A stretch of DNA of 64,000 nt, taken from contig JAZSFA010000078.1 of assembly GCA_045531965.1 (NCBI GenBank), positions 1 to 64,000 of the forward strand. The letters are read 5' to 3'. The notes under the pieces are model-generated. The model searched no databases. It saw nothing but the letters and a program-made list of their open reading frames with translations, and was not told the origin of the DNA. The position numbers and the translations under genes are program-made. This DNA is from CAMEON01 sp045531965. Its GTDB lineage: Bacteria; Bacillota; Clostridia; Oscillospirales; CAG-272. Shown here piece after piece: positions 1-8,069 of the stretch. The number at the start of each line of letters is the position of its first letter. Position 1 is the first letter of the stretch.

Positions 1-1242
1 TACCGCGTCCGCCACGATCCCGAAGACCATCTCGAACGGTTCCCGGGTCTGAACCACCTCTACCTCCGCTTCGACTGGGGTGATGTGGAAAAGGAGGAGG
101 GAGTCTATGACTTCTCCTATCTCGATGAGATCATGGACAAATGGGGGGCTTACGGCTACACCTTCGCCCTCCGTGCCGTGACCTATGAGGGGGATCCCGC
201 CCTCAACTATGCCACCCCCGCCTACGTTTTTGAAAAGGGCGCGCGGTGCTATGAGCTGGAGAACGGCAAAATCCAGCCCGACTTCGCCGATCCCATCTTC
301 CTCCACCACCTGGAAAACTTCCTCGCCGCCCTCGGCGAAAAATACAACGGCGACCCCCGCATCGAGCTCATCGACGTGGGTACCATCGGCACCTGGGGCG
401 AGGGACACACCGTAGAGGGGGACGGCGTGATCTACCCCCTGGATGTGGTCAAGAAGCACTTCGACCTCCATTGCAAGTATTTCCCCGACACCTTCGTGGT
501 CTGCAACGACGACCACATGGTGGGCCGCATCCCCAACGGACAGGGAGAGGTGCAGGCGGTGCTGGACTACGCCAACGCCCGCGGTATGGGTGTCCAGGAC
601 GATTCCATCTGCTGTGACTACTACTTCCAGATGAACGGCTACGATACCATGCGCGCCCCCTGGGCCTTCGATAAGCTGGCGGACAACTGCCCCAACGTCA
701 TCGAGATGGCCCACTACACCTACATCAAGCCCCAATTCGAGAGCTACTTCCGCGACGGCCTCACCGCCATGGAGGCCTACAAGTCCGCCCACGCCACCTT
801 CGCGGGCTTCCACGGCTACCCCCGCAAGTGGCTGGAGAACGAGTTCTACCTCACCGAGTACTGCGCCAACCGCCTGGGCTACTGGTACTTCATCACAGGC
901 GCCTGCATCCCCGAGCTGACAGATACCGCCTACAATATCATCTCTCTTGACATCGAAAACCGCGGCTGGGCGAGAGCCTACTGGCCGTATGATCTCAAGC
1001 TTCGCTTGAAGAATGAGTGGGGAAGCTATATTATTCCCTTGGACGCCGACAACCGCGACTGGCTCCCCGGTGCCCCCGTAACCCTCGACCTCCGCGTGGA
1101 TGCCCGAGGGGTGCCCGCGGGCGAATATGAGATAGCCGTCGGCCTCTTTGAAGGGGAGCGCTCCATCAAGCTGGCCATCAAGGAGACCGCCCTTGACGAG
1201 GGCTACTACACCATCGGACGCACCGCCGTCCGCGCCGTTTAG
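1..1242 (+). CDS. DUF4832 domain protein, 5'-truncated by window edge
   Basis: The reading frame is open from base 1, so the first 400 or so residues visible are the C-terminal part of a longer protein; the GTG at 85 is internal. It aligns throughout with the complete paralogue that follows (shared GLNHLYLRFDWGDVEK, YDFSYLDEIMD, GTWGEGH and FHGYPR segments). The front half looks like a glycoside-hydrolase-type TIM barrel and the last 100 or so residues form a beta-sandwich of the DUF4832 type (around ENRGWARAYWPYDL and AGEYEIAVGLFEGE). Family members are predicted carbohydrate-active proteins of unknown substrate. No signal peptide can be judged because the N-terminus is outside the window. 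The gap to the next gene is 16 bp, so the two are probably co-transcribed. Function is inferred from family only. Confidence 0.85.
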   Translation, partial: YRVRHDPEDHLERFPGLNHLYLRFDWGDVEKEEGVYDFSYLDEIMDKWGAYGYTFALRAVTYEGDPALNYATPAYVFEKGARCYELENGKIQPDFADPIFLHHLENFLAALGEKYNGDPRIELIDVGTIGTWGEGHTVEGDGVIYPLDVVKKHFDLHCKYFPDTFVVCNDDHMVGRIPNGQGEVQAVLDYANARGMGVQDDSICCDYYFQMNGYDTMRAPWAFDKLADNCPNVIEMAHYTYIKPQFESYFRDGLTAMEAYKSAHATFAGFHGYPRKWLENEFYLTEYCANRLGYWYFITGACIPELTDTAYNIISLDIENRGWARAYWPYDLKLRLKNEWGSYIIPLDADNRDWLPGAPVTLDLRVDARGVPAGEYEIAVGLFEGERSIKLAIKETALDEGYYTIGRTAVRAV

Positions 1243-1258
1243 TTGAGGAAAGGAGCGT

Positions 1259-2707
1259 ATGAATATGGAAAACAAGAGATACCCCAACCTCATGCCCGCC
1301 CCCACCCCTGACGGCTCCCAGACCATGTGCGGGATGTTTGACGACCTTTCCATCCGCAAGGACTTCATCGACCTCCGCCCCCTCGTGGACGATAAGACCC
1401 CTCTGAAGAATCCCCATAAGGGCTGGTTCTGGCACTACATCGACAACGGCTACGGTCGCGGCAACTACCGCGAAGCCCACGACCAAAGCGACGCCCTTTT
1501 GGATTTTCCAGGCCTCAATCACCTCTACCTCCGCTTCGATTGGGGCGATGTGGAGAAGGCCGAGGGCGTGTACGATTTCTCGTACCTGGACGAGATCATG
1601 GATCTGTGGGCTCCCCGCGGCTATAAATTTTCCCTCCGCGTTTGTTCCTATGAAAACGATCCAAACTTGAACCACGCCACCCCTGCCTACGTCTACAAGC
1701 AGGGAGCAAAGGGCTACCGCCTCCCCGGCGGCAGACTCCAGCCCGACTACGGCGATCCCATCTTCCTCCACCACGTGGAGCGCTTGCTGTATACCCTGGG
1801 CGAGAAGTTCAACGGTCATCCCCTCATCGAATGCATTGACGTGGGCACCATGGGTACCTGGGGCGAAGGACACACCGCTTGCGGTACGGGGGAGATCATC
1901 CCGCCTCCCGTAGTCAAGAAGCACTTCGACCTTCATGCCAAATATTTCCCCGACACTTGGGTGTTGTGCAACGACGATCACATCTCCTGCCGTATCGCCC
2001 ACGGTCAGGCCGAGGTGCAAGAAATTTTGGACTACGCCTACGAGCGGGGCTTTGGCGTGCAGGACGATTCGGTGTGCTGTAACTATTACACCCAAGTCAA
2101 CGATTATGACACCCTCCGTGCTCCTTGGGCCTTTGATCGCCTATGGAAGAATGCACCCACTGCCATTGAGATGGAGCATTACGGCTATGTTCACAGCCAC
2201 AACGACCACTTCCGTGATGGTTTTACTGCCATCGAGGCCTTCAAACGCTGTCACGCTACCTTTGCGGGCTTCCACGGCTATCCCCGTGAGTGGCTGAAAA
2301 ACGAGTACTACCTCACCGAGTATTGCGCTAATCGCTTGGGCTACTGGTACTTCATCACGGGTATGACCATGCCAACTCTCACTCCTACCGCCCATAACGT
2401 GATCACGCTGGATGTGGAGAACCGCGGCTGGGCCAAGGCCTACCGCAAGTACGATCTGGTCTTCCGCTTCCGCAGTACGGCGGGGAAGGACTATGTCATT
2501 CCCGTGGAGACCGACAACCGCAAGTGGATGCCCGGTGTGAAGCAGACCGTACAGCTCGCCCTGGACCTCCGCCATCTCCCCGCAGGCACCTACGAGGTCG
2601 CCATCGGTCTGTTCGAGGGGGAGACACCCATAAGGCTCGCCCTCAAGGAGAGCGTGTGCGACGGGAAGTTCTATACCCTGTGCGGGGCGACCGTCAAGAA
2701 AAACTGA
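1259..2707 (+). CDS. DUF4832 domain protein (tandem paralogue)
   Basis: This 482-residue protein has its start fixed by AAAGGAG just upstream of ATG 1259. It has no signal peptide, so it is probably cytoplasmic. Residues 1-90 are an N-terminal segment (LMPAPTPDGSQTM, then NPHKGWFWHYID); the middle is a barrel-like domain with acidic residues in FDWGDVEK and GTWGEGHT that could be catalytic; residues about 375-480 are the DUF4832 beta-sandwich (ENRGWAKAYRKYDL, GTYEVAIGLFEGE). It is a close duplicate of the upstream gene. DUF4832 proteins are often found in polysaccharide-use loci, but no transporter or regulator is visible here. Enzymatic activity is unproven. Confidence 0.88.
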   Translation: MNMENKRYPNLMPAPTPDGSQTMCGMFDDLSIRKDFIDLRPLVDDKTPLKNPHKGWFWHYIDNGYGRGNYREAHDQSDALLDFPGLNHLYLRFDWGDVEKAEGVYDFSYLDEIMDLWAPRGYKFSLRVCSYENDPNLNHATPAYVYKQGAKGYRLPGGRLQPDYGDPIFLHHVERLLYTLGEKFNGHPLIECIDVGTMGTWGEGHTACGTGEIIPPPVVKKHFDLHAKYFPDTWVLCNDDHISCRIAHGQAEVQEILDYAYERGFGVQDDSVCCNYYTQVNDYDTLRAPWAFDRLWKNAPTAIEMEHYGYVHSHNDHFRDGFTAIEAFKRCHATFAGFHGYPREWLKNEYYLTEYCANRLGYWYFITGMTMPTLTPTAHNVITLDVENRGWAKAYRKYDLVFRFRSTAGKDYVIPVETDNRKWMPGVKQTVQLALDLRHLPAGTYEVAIGLFEGETPIRLALKESVCDGKFYTLCGATVKKN

Positions 2708-2827
2708 TTTTCCGCGCTCCGGAAGCCGGTAGCCTTCTATGAACACATGGCTGAGGCCGAAAGAGAGATGTAATCGCCCACGGGAGGCCGTACCGCGCGA
2801 GTTTCCGCGAAAAAATCCCAAAACCCC

Positions 2828-2856
2828 TTGACAAAACAAGAAAACTGTGCTATGAT
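2828..2856 (+). promoter_or_regulatory. sigma-A-type promoter of the trpS T-box leader
   Basis: TTGACA (2828-2833) and TATGAT (2851-2856) are separated by 17 bp and lie directly upstream of the T-box leader. This is close to the vegetative consensus. Confidence 0.85.
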
Positions 2857-2861
2857 ATACC

Positions 2862-3130
2862 ATCATAAACCAACGACGAAGAGTAGTACCGCACCCACCC
2901 CGTTTCAGAGACCCGCCGATGCTGTGAAGGCGGGACGGAGCCTGCGCGAATGGACTTCCGAGGGCAGACCGAGCCGAACCTACCGTTCGGGGTAGTATCT
3001 GACGGTGCGCGCCGTTAACGCGTCAAGTGGAGGGATGCACCCATAGGTGGATATCCCTCAATCGTGGGTGGTACCGCGGATTTTTTGAAAATTCGTCCCC
3101 GACAGAGCACATCTGTCGGGGGTTTCCTTT
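2862..3130 (+). ncRNA. T-box leader (tryptophan) controlling trpS
   Basis: A roughly 270-nt leader ends in the canonical T-box sequence GTGGGTGGTACCGCGG (3064-3079). A GAGTAGTA element near 2880 resembles the stem I S-turn. The sequence GAATGGA holds a candidate specifier UGG at 2951-2953, matching the downstream Trp-tRNA synthetase. Uncharged tRNA-Trp would pair with the UGG and, through its acceptor end, with the T-box bulge, favouring the antiterminator. The transcript would then read through into trpS when tryptophan is short. The specifier is assigned from position and context; the full fold was not computed. Confidence 0.93.
3097..3130 (+). terminator. T-box-regulated intrinsic terminator
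   Basis: Stem CCCCGACAG (3097-3105) pairs with CTGTCGGGG (3113-3121), followed by a T-rich run. It directly follows the T-box sequence and is the expected alternative to the antiterminator. Confidence 0.85.
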
Positions 3131-3140
3131 TCCCACAGAA

Positions 3141-3186
3141 GGGGCGCACTGCGTGCGCCCGCGGGCGTTCAAAGAACGCCCCTACG
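3141..3186 (+). repeat. double-hairpin REP-like element in the trpS leader
   Basis: Two adjacent perfect hairpins, GGGCGCAC-TGC-GTGCGCCC (3142-3160) and GGGCGTTC-AAA-GAACGCCC (3163-3181), are followed by CTACGG. They sit between the T-box terminator and the trpS start and are not part of the T-box. A degenerate relative lies at 8736-8750. The form suggests a dispersed extragenic palindrome. Confidence 0.6.
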
Positions 3187-3231
3187 GTATTTTCCAATCC
3201 ATGATGAAAAATCGAAAGCGAGGATAATCCC

Positions 3232-4233
3232 ATGTTCCAAAACACTCCCGTTTCCTTCTCCGGCGTACAGCCCAGCGGAAACCTGACCATCGGCAACTAC
3301 CTTGGTGCCATTAAGAATTTCGCATCCTTCTCCGAGAAGTATAAGTGCTTCTACTGCGTGGTGGACGAGCACGCTATCACCGTCCGTCAGGTGCCCGCCG
3401 ACCTGCGCCGCCGCACCTACGAGACCCTGGCCCTCTACATGGCCTGCGGTTTGGATCCCGAGAAGAATACCCTCTACGTCCAGTCCCATGTCAAGGAGCA
3501 CGCCGAGCTGGCATGGCTGCTCAACTGCTTCACGGGCTTTGGCGAGCTGTCCCGTATGACCCAGTTCAAGGATAAGTCCCAAAAGCACGCCGACAACATC
3601 AATGCCGGTCTCTTTACCTATCCCGTTCTCATGGCCGCCGACATCCTGCTCTACCAGACCGACGTGGTGCCCGTGGGTATCGATCAGAAGCAGCACGTGG
3701 AGCTGTGCCGTGATATCGCCAATCGCTTCAACGCCATCTACCCCGACACCTTCACCATCCCCGAGCCCATCATGGCCAAGAGCGGTGCCAAGATCATGTC
3801 CCTCGCCGATCCTACCAAGAAGATGAGCAAGTCTGACGAGAACACCAACGCCGTGGTCTACATCCTGGATGACCGCGACACCATCATCCGCAAGTTCAAG
3901 CGCGCCGTCACCGACTCCGACACCTGCGTGAAGTACGCCGAGGGCAAGGACGGTATCAATAACCTCATGACCATCTATTCCGTCTTTACGGGCAAGACCC
4001 TTGAAGACATCGAGCGCGAGTTTGACGGCAAGGGCTACGGCGACTTCAAGCTGGCCGTAGGCGAGGTCTGCGCCGACGCCCTGGCGCCCGTACAGGAGAA
4101 GTTCAAGTGCTTCATGTCCGATAAGGCTCAGCTGGAAGCCCAGATGAAGAAGGGCGCCGAGGAGGCTTCCTACGTGGCACGCAGAACTCTGTCCAAGGTG
4201 CAGAAAAAGCTGGGATTCGTGCAGATCCGCTAA
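3232..4233 (+). CDS. trpS: tryptophan--tRNA ligase
   Basis: TrpS charges tRNA-Trp with tryptophan using ATP, in the cytoplasm. The protein is 333 residues, the normal length for class Ic bacterial TrpS. The HIGH-type signature appears as PSGNLTIGNYLGA near residues 14-26 and the KMSKS loop as KKMSKSDEN near 200. The tryptophan-pocket segment LLYQTDVVPVGIDQKQH is intact. Expression is predicted to be controlled by the T-box leader immediately upstream. The ATG lies about 100 bp past the T-box terminator, with a REP-like element in between. The next gene follows without a gap. Confidence 0.98.
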   Translation: MFQNTPVSFSGVQPSGNLTIGNYLGAIKNFASFSEKYKCFYCVVDEHAITVRQVPADLRRRTYETLALYMACGLDPEKNTLYVQSHVKEHAELAWLLNCFTGFGELSRMTQFKDKSQKHADNINAGLFTYPVLMAADILLYQTDVVPVGIDQKQHVELCRDIANRFNAIYPDTFTIPEPIMAKSGAKIMSLADPTKKMSKSDENTNAVVYILDDRDTIIRKFKRAVTDSDTCVKYAEGKDGINNLMTIYSVFTGKTLEDIEREFDGKGYGDFKLAVGEVCADALAPVQEKFKCFMSDKAQLEAQMKKGAEEASYVARRTLSKVQKKLGFVQIR

Positions 4234-4244
4234 TGGGAGGCTCT

Positions 4245-4946
4245 ATGGATCAGTTTGATCGGATTGCGGCTATGATGCAGGACTTGCTTCAAAAGTCGGG
4301 CATCGAGCTTCCTGAGCATCAAATGGCACCGGACAGCCAAGCCGAGGCTTATGTGAGCTCCATTGCCGATATGGCAGGAAGGTATGCCGAGCAGGCTTCT
4401 CGCCTGCAAGAGGCGGCCGAAGAAGCCACCGCAACCGTGCAGTACTCGGTAAAGGGCGAGAGTATGTACCGCGGTTACTATCACCCGTCCCCCGTTCAGG
4501 AGCTGATCGTTACCAACGTCACCCGCGGCCGACTGACCAAAAAGCCCCCCTTGTCGGGAAGCTACTATCAGTATCGGTTCGATGCGGACGGCAACCTGCT
4601 TTCTGTGAATCAGTATCAAAAAAAGAAGTTGACTGCTACGGAGTATCTGATCCGTCCAAACGAATCCGAGGAATACGGTTTGCTGTTTGAGCAGGGATTC
4701 GGAAATATGCTGATGGTCGGCACGAAGACCGTCTATGAAAATCATCGTCCCGTTGCCTTTAGCTCTGTACATATGCCCTTGAATTTGAATTGTATGAATC
4801 AGTTTGATCTTCAGACCTTTGCGTATCAAGGTGATATGCTGACCACTGCTACATTTGAGACAGGCGTGTATGGTATGTTTTCGAAACGGCACATCTACAA
4901 CGTTGTGATGGATAAGAGTGAAATGCGGTTGGAGGAAGATGTATGA
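4245..4946 (+). CDS. uncharacterised protein downstream of trpS
   Basis: No family was recognised. The product is 233 residues from ATG 4245, chosen because GGGAGG lies just before it; an in-frame ATG at 4233 overlaps the trpS stop. It is soluble, without signal peptide or membrane segment. An Ala/Glu-rich helical stretch (residues about 30-65, MAGRYAEQASRLQEAAEEAT) may be a short coiled coil, followed by a mixed region rich in Tyr and beta-forming residues. It overlaps the following membrane-protein gene by ATGA, so the two are translationally coupled and may act together. Being in the trpS transcript is probably positional rather than functional. Confidence 0.7.
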   Translation: MDQFDRIAAMMQDLLQKSGIELPEHQMAPDSQAEAYVSSIADMAGRYAEQASRLQEAAEEATATVQYSVKGESMYRGYYHPSPVQELIVTNVTRGRLTKKPPLSGSYYQYRFDADGNLLSVNQYQKKKLTATEYLIRPNESEEYGLLFEQGFGNMLMVGTKTVYENHRPVAFSSVHMPLNLNCMNQFDLQTFAYQGDMLTTATFETGVYGMFSKRHIYNVVMDKSEMRLEEDV

Positions 4947-5635
4947 AATATATTTTCATATTCACGAACCCCATCTTTTTCCTCAAAACTTTCCTAATCT
5001 TTGCAGTCATCTTTACTGTCATCGCCCTGTGGCGGATCTCGGTTATTTTGATCCATCGAAAGATCCCCGCACGGCGAGGCGAGATCATGACGGACATCCT
5101 GACCTTCAAGTGCATCGCGCTGTCTTACGCTGCGGCAAGTCTTTGCTTTCTCACCTTCCGCTCCTATATCGCTGTGGTTTTGTGGCCTCTCTTGGGTTGG
5201 CTCTTGATCAAAAAAGTGCTGTCCCACGACTTGATGGCCATGGCCTACTTTGAGGCTTTCCCCTCCTACGAGCTTCATCCCATCAGAAAGCTGAAGGATT
5301 TTAAGCAAAACGGCCCTGCTCCTGAAGTGATGAACCGCAAGAAATTCAAGGAGCTTTCACCCTATGACGGATACGGTTGGTATTGCTATCTGCACACCAG
5401 CCTCCTTTCCGTGGTTGCTTATGGCGGAAAGTTGATCTTTGAGGCAACCGGTGAGATTCCCGGTGTTCTGTCCCTCGTGGAGTTTGATTGCCTGGCCCTC
5501 TTTGTCATCGTGTCTCTGCTTCTGTCCCTTCTGAAATCTGACACAGGTCTCGGCGGTCGAAATATGTTCAAAGCGTTGCTTTGCTTTATTGTGGCGATCG
5601 TGATGATGAACTTGCTGTATTTTGGGTTTTCTTGA
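4943..5635 (+). CDS. uncharacterised multi-pass membrane protein
   Basis: This is a 230-residue hydrophobic protein with about five predicted membrane segments: residues 5-35, 50-70, 72-90, about 155-190 and 205-228. A polar loop at about residues 95-140 (SYELHPIRKLKDF, then NRKKFKELSPYDGYG) is likely cytoplasmic. No family was recognised. The start overlaps the stop of the preceding gene (ATGA), which suggests coupled translation of a membrane protein with a soluble partner. A strong hairpin terminator follows. Confidence 0.7.
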   Translation: MKYIFIFTNPIFFLKTFLIFAVIFTVIALWRISVILIHRKIPARRGEIMTDILTFKCIALSYAAASLCFLTFRSYIAVVLWPLLGWLLIKKVLSHDLMAMAYFEAFPSYELHPIRKLKDFKQNGPAPEVMNRKKFKELSPYDGYGWYCYLHTSLLSVVAYGGKLIFEATGEIPGVLSLVEFDCLALFVIVSLLLSLLKSDTGLGGRNMFKALLCFIVAIVMMNLLYFGFS

Positions 5636-5641
5636 ATCATG

Positions 5642-5690
5642 AAAAAGAACCGATTTTTAGGGATCATCCCCGAAAATCGGTTCTTTTGTT
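5642..5690. terminator. bidirectional terminator
   Basis: AAGAACCGATTTT (5645-5657) pairs with AAAATCGGTTCTT (5673-5685), with an A-run before and a T-run after. It separates the trpS operon from the convergent XRE regulator. Confidence 0.85.
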
Positions 5691-5695
5691 TCATC

Positions 5696-6331
5696 TCAAC
5701 GAAATCTCAAAGCCTCATCCGGCAACACGCCCTCGATCACCGCCGCCTCAACGAGACTCCGATCCACGCATAGAGGCTTGATCAAATGCCAATCCATCTC
5801 CCCGTTCAGGATCTTGTCCAGAATGCGGCACCGCGAATCAAAGTCCATGAAGGGAAGCAGATGCTCTAGCATCTCGGGGGTGATCCCCGCGCAGTCGGTC
5901 TCCGCCAGAAGCCGCTGTGTCCCCTCGTCCGATAGATACACGGCAATATCCATCAGACGTGAAATGTTAATCCCCTGCACCGCCAGATTCACCGTTAGCT
6001 TCTCCACCGCGCTGGGCTTCAGTAAGGGAGCCAAGGCAGCCACATCCTCGGGTAGAGCCTTGTGGGATGTCTCTTTCCCGTGGGCAAGATCGTGCAGAAT
6101 CGCCGCTTCCCCCACCGTGGGAGAGCCCGCGCAGATCAGCTCGTCCACCGATACGCCGAACACCTCCGCCATGGTCACCAGGATGGTCACGTCGGGGAAG
6201 GAATCTCCCGTCTCGTACTTGGATACCGCCTGCCGCGTGACGTTCAGCCGATCTCCCAGATCGGATTGGGTCATGTCGGCGTTCTTGCGAAGCTGCGCGA
6301 GCTTCAGACCGAAGGTTTGGGTGTTAAACAT
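5696..6331 (-). CDS. XRE-family helix-turn-helix regulator
   Basis: This 211-residue protein has an N-terminal Cro/C1-type HTH at residues about 5-62 (LAQLRKNADMTQSDLG, then VTRQAVSKYETGDSFPD). The remaining 140 residues are an uncharacterised helical C-terminal region (KALPEDVAALAPLLKP, EMLEHLLPFMDF), probably for dimerisation or sensing. The start at 6331 was chosen because GGAGGC precedes it; a longer frame to 6391 has no ribosome site. It has its own promoter and is likely monocistronic. The target is unknown; autoregulation is plausible but no operator was identified. Confidence 0.88.
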   Translation of the reverse strand: MFNTQTFGLKLAQLRKNADMTQSDLGDRLNVTRQAVSKYETGDSFPDVTILVTMAEVFGVSVDELICAGSPTVGEAAILHDLAHGKETSHKALPEDVAALAPLLKPSAVEKLTVNLAVQGINISRLMDIAVYLSDEGTQRLLAETDCAGITPEMLEHLLPFMDFDSRCRILDKILNGEMDWHLIKPLCVDRSLVEAAVIEGVLPDEALRFR

Positions 6332-6369
6332 ATGGATGCCTCCTTGCGGATGTTTTGATTTCTGTCTCC

Positions 6370-6398
6370 ATTGTACCCTAAGCTCCCCCAAATGTCAA
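6370..6398 (-). promoter_or_regulatory. promoter of the XRE regulator
   Basis: On the minus strand TTGACA (6393-6398) and TACAAT (6370-6375) are spaced by 17 bp, about 40 bp upstream of the start codon. Confidence 0.75.
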
Positions 6399-6439
6399 GC
6401 AACGGTTGTTTGCGTGTCGGAGCATCCGTTAATTTTCAG

Positions 6440-6480
6440 AAAAAAAGTCATGCCGCGCAGAACGGTATGACTCTTTTTTT
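6440..6480 (-). terminator. terminator of tepA
   Basis: AGTCAT-G-CCG pairs with CGG-T-ATGACT and both flanks are A/T runs, so it could work in both directions. It sits 34 bp past the tepA stop. Confidence 0.75.
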
Positions 6481-6513
6481 GGGGATTTTTCAGTTTCTTT
6501 CCTTTGTATAATG

Positions 6514-7248
6514 CTATGGCTCTTCCCTGCCTTTATTTTGTCGGACTTGATCGATCATGCTCCGCAACGCCAGCAAAGCACTGTCCAGCCCCCCCACCTC
6601 ATCGATGAGTCCGCAAGCAACTGCTTCCCTGCCATCCAATACCGTCCCTACGTCGGTGGCAAGCTGATCGGGGCGCATCATAAATTCCCGAAGACGTGCC
6701 ACCGAGATACGGCTATGGTCGCTGATAAACTGCAGAATACGGTTTTGCATATCCTCAAAGTATCGGTAGGTTTGAGGAGACCCCACCACCGTTCCGTTGA
6801 TGCGGACGGGATGAACCATCATGGTGGCTGAGGGAACAATGAAGGATTTTTGTCCCGCCACCGCCAGGGGTACTCCGATGGAGTGTCCCCCGCCCAACAC
6901 CAAGGTCACTGTGGGCTTACGCAAAGAAGAGATCAGTTCCGCTAACGCCAGCCCCGCCTCCACGTCACCTCCCATGGTGTTCAATACGACCAGAAGACCG
7001 TCAATGTCGTCGTTTTCCTCAATGGAGACAAGAAGGGGGATCAATTGCTCATATTTGGTGGTCTTCTGTCCCTCGGGTGCCACGTAATGCCCCTCGATCT
7101 GACCGATGATGGAGATGCAGTAAATGGTCTCACGGTTGTTCGACGCTACCACCGAGGAGGATTTTTCAATGTTTTCAAGCTCTTGAGCGGTAGTCTTGTT
7201 TTTCTTTTCGGATTCGGTGGTCGGAAGGTCGTTTTCTTTTTCAGACAT
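6514..7248 (-). CDS. tepA: ClpP-class serine protease TepA
   Basis: The 244-residue product matches Bacillus TepA (YmfB), a ClpP-fold serine protease implicated in protein translocation and sporulation-stage secretion. Shared segments are CISIIGQIEGH, TTKYEQLIP, NTMGGDVEAGLALAE, GGGHSIGVPLAVAG and ATMMVHPVR. The Ser in GGHSIG and the His in MVHPVR occupy ClpP catalytic positions, so the enzyme is probably active. The first 50 or so residues are polar and low-complexity (Glu/Lys/Thr). Start 7248 follows AAAGGAG at a proper distance; the longer frame to 7296 has none. It has no Clp ATPase neighbour. Confidence 0.9.
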   Translation of the reverse strand: MSEKENDLPTTESEKKNKTTAQELENIEKSSSVVASNNRETIYCISIIGQIEGHYVAPEGQKTTKYEQLIPLLVSIEENDDIDGLLVVLNTMGGDVEAGLALAELISSLRKPTVTLVLGGGHSIGVPLAVAGQKSFIVPSATMMVHPVRINGTVVGSPQTYRYFEDMQNRILQFISDHSRISVARLREFMMRPDQLATDVGTVLDGREAVACGLIDEVGGLDSALLALRSMIDQVRQNKGREEP

Positions 7249-7360
7249 CTGGGAGACTCCTTTTGATAAATATGACGTAATGAATTTCTGCGTCAAAACT
7301 TTTTATCATTATGCCCAAAAAGATATTCAATATACCGAATGAAATATTTCAAAAAAATAC

Positions 7361-7389
7361 TTTACAATTTCAAAACAATATGCTATAAT
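7361..7389 (+). promoter_or_regulatory. promoter of the pduL gene
   Basis: TTTACA (7361-7366) and TATAAT (7384-7389) with a 17-bp spacer, 65 bp upstream of the start codon. Confidence 0.8.
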
Positions 7390-7453
7390 AACTAAGAATG
7401 CGAATTTAAACCATTTATGTCGCAAAACCAAACATAAGAGAGGATTACAAGCT

Positions 7454-8029
7454 ATGGAAAACAAGATTCTCGTAGAAACCTCCGCAAGACACGTCCATCT
7501 TACCAAGGAAGCCGTGGCAGCCCTGTACGGCGAAGGCGCCGAGCTGATCGTTAAGAAGATGCTCAGCCAGCCCGGTCAGTTCGCTACTGCCAACGAAAAG
7601 CTGAAGCTCGTCGGTCCTAAGGGTGAAATGATGGTCAGTGTCCTGGGTCCCACTCGACCTGCCAATCAGGTAGAGCTGTCCTTCACCGACGCTCGCGCAC
7701 TCGGCCTCAAGGCGGTTCCCGTTCGTGAGAGCGGCGACGTGAGTGGTACCCCCGGCATCAAGTTGGTCGGTCCCGCCGGTGAGATCGATATTGACGAAGG
7801 TTGCATCATCGCCAAGCGTCACATCCACATGACTCCCGCAGACGCAGAGGGTCTTGGCGTTGTAAACGGCGAAGTGGTTAAGGTGTTGGTCAAGTCCGAC
7901 AGAACCACCATTTTTGACGACGTGGTCGTTCGTGTCAGTCCCAGCTATGCACTGGCTATGCACATCGACACCGATGAATGCAACGCCGCTGCTGCTTTCG
8001 GAGAGATCTACGGTGAAATCGTAAAGTAA
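7454..8029 (+). CDS. pduL: PduL-type phosphate acyltransferase
   Basis: PduL enzymes interconvert acyl-CoA and acyl-phosphate (propanoyl or acetyl) and are unrelated to Pta. The 191-residue protein shows both halves of the duplicated beta-barrel with the metal-binding histidine motifs: ARHVHLT (residues 12-18) and KRHIHMTP near residue 122. No microcompartment-targeting N-terminal extension is present, because the protein begins at the first strand (MENKILVETSARHVH). No shell proteins are nearby, so it is more likely a housekeeping phosphotransacetylase feeding acetate formation through an acetate kinase encoded elsewhere. It has its own promoter; GAGAGGA serves as ribosome site. Confidence 0.92.
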   Translation: MENKILVETSARHVHLTKEAVAALYGEGAELIVKKMLSQPGQFATANEKLKLVGPKGEMMVSVLGPTRPANQVELSFTDARALGLKAVPVRESGDVSGTPGIKLVGPAGEIDIDEGCIIAKRHIHMTPADAEGLGVVNGEVVKVLVKSDRTTIFDDVVVRVSPSYALAMHIDTDECNAAAAFGEIYGEIVK

Positions 8030-8069
8030 TCCCCCAAAAAATACATTTGAAAAGGCACCGACAATCGCT

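Noticed and set aside
1178..2095. 305-codon minus-strand frame
   Set aside because: It is antisense to the second DUF4832 gene and has no ribosome site or recognisable domain.
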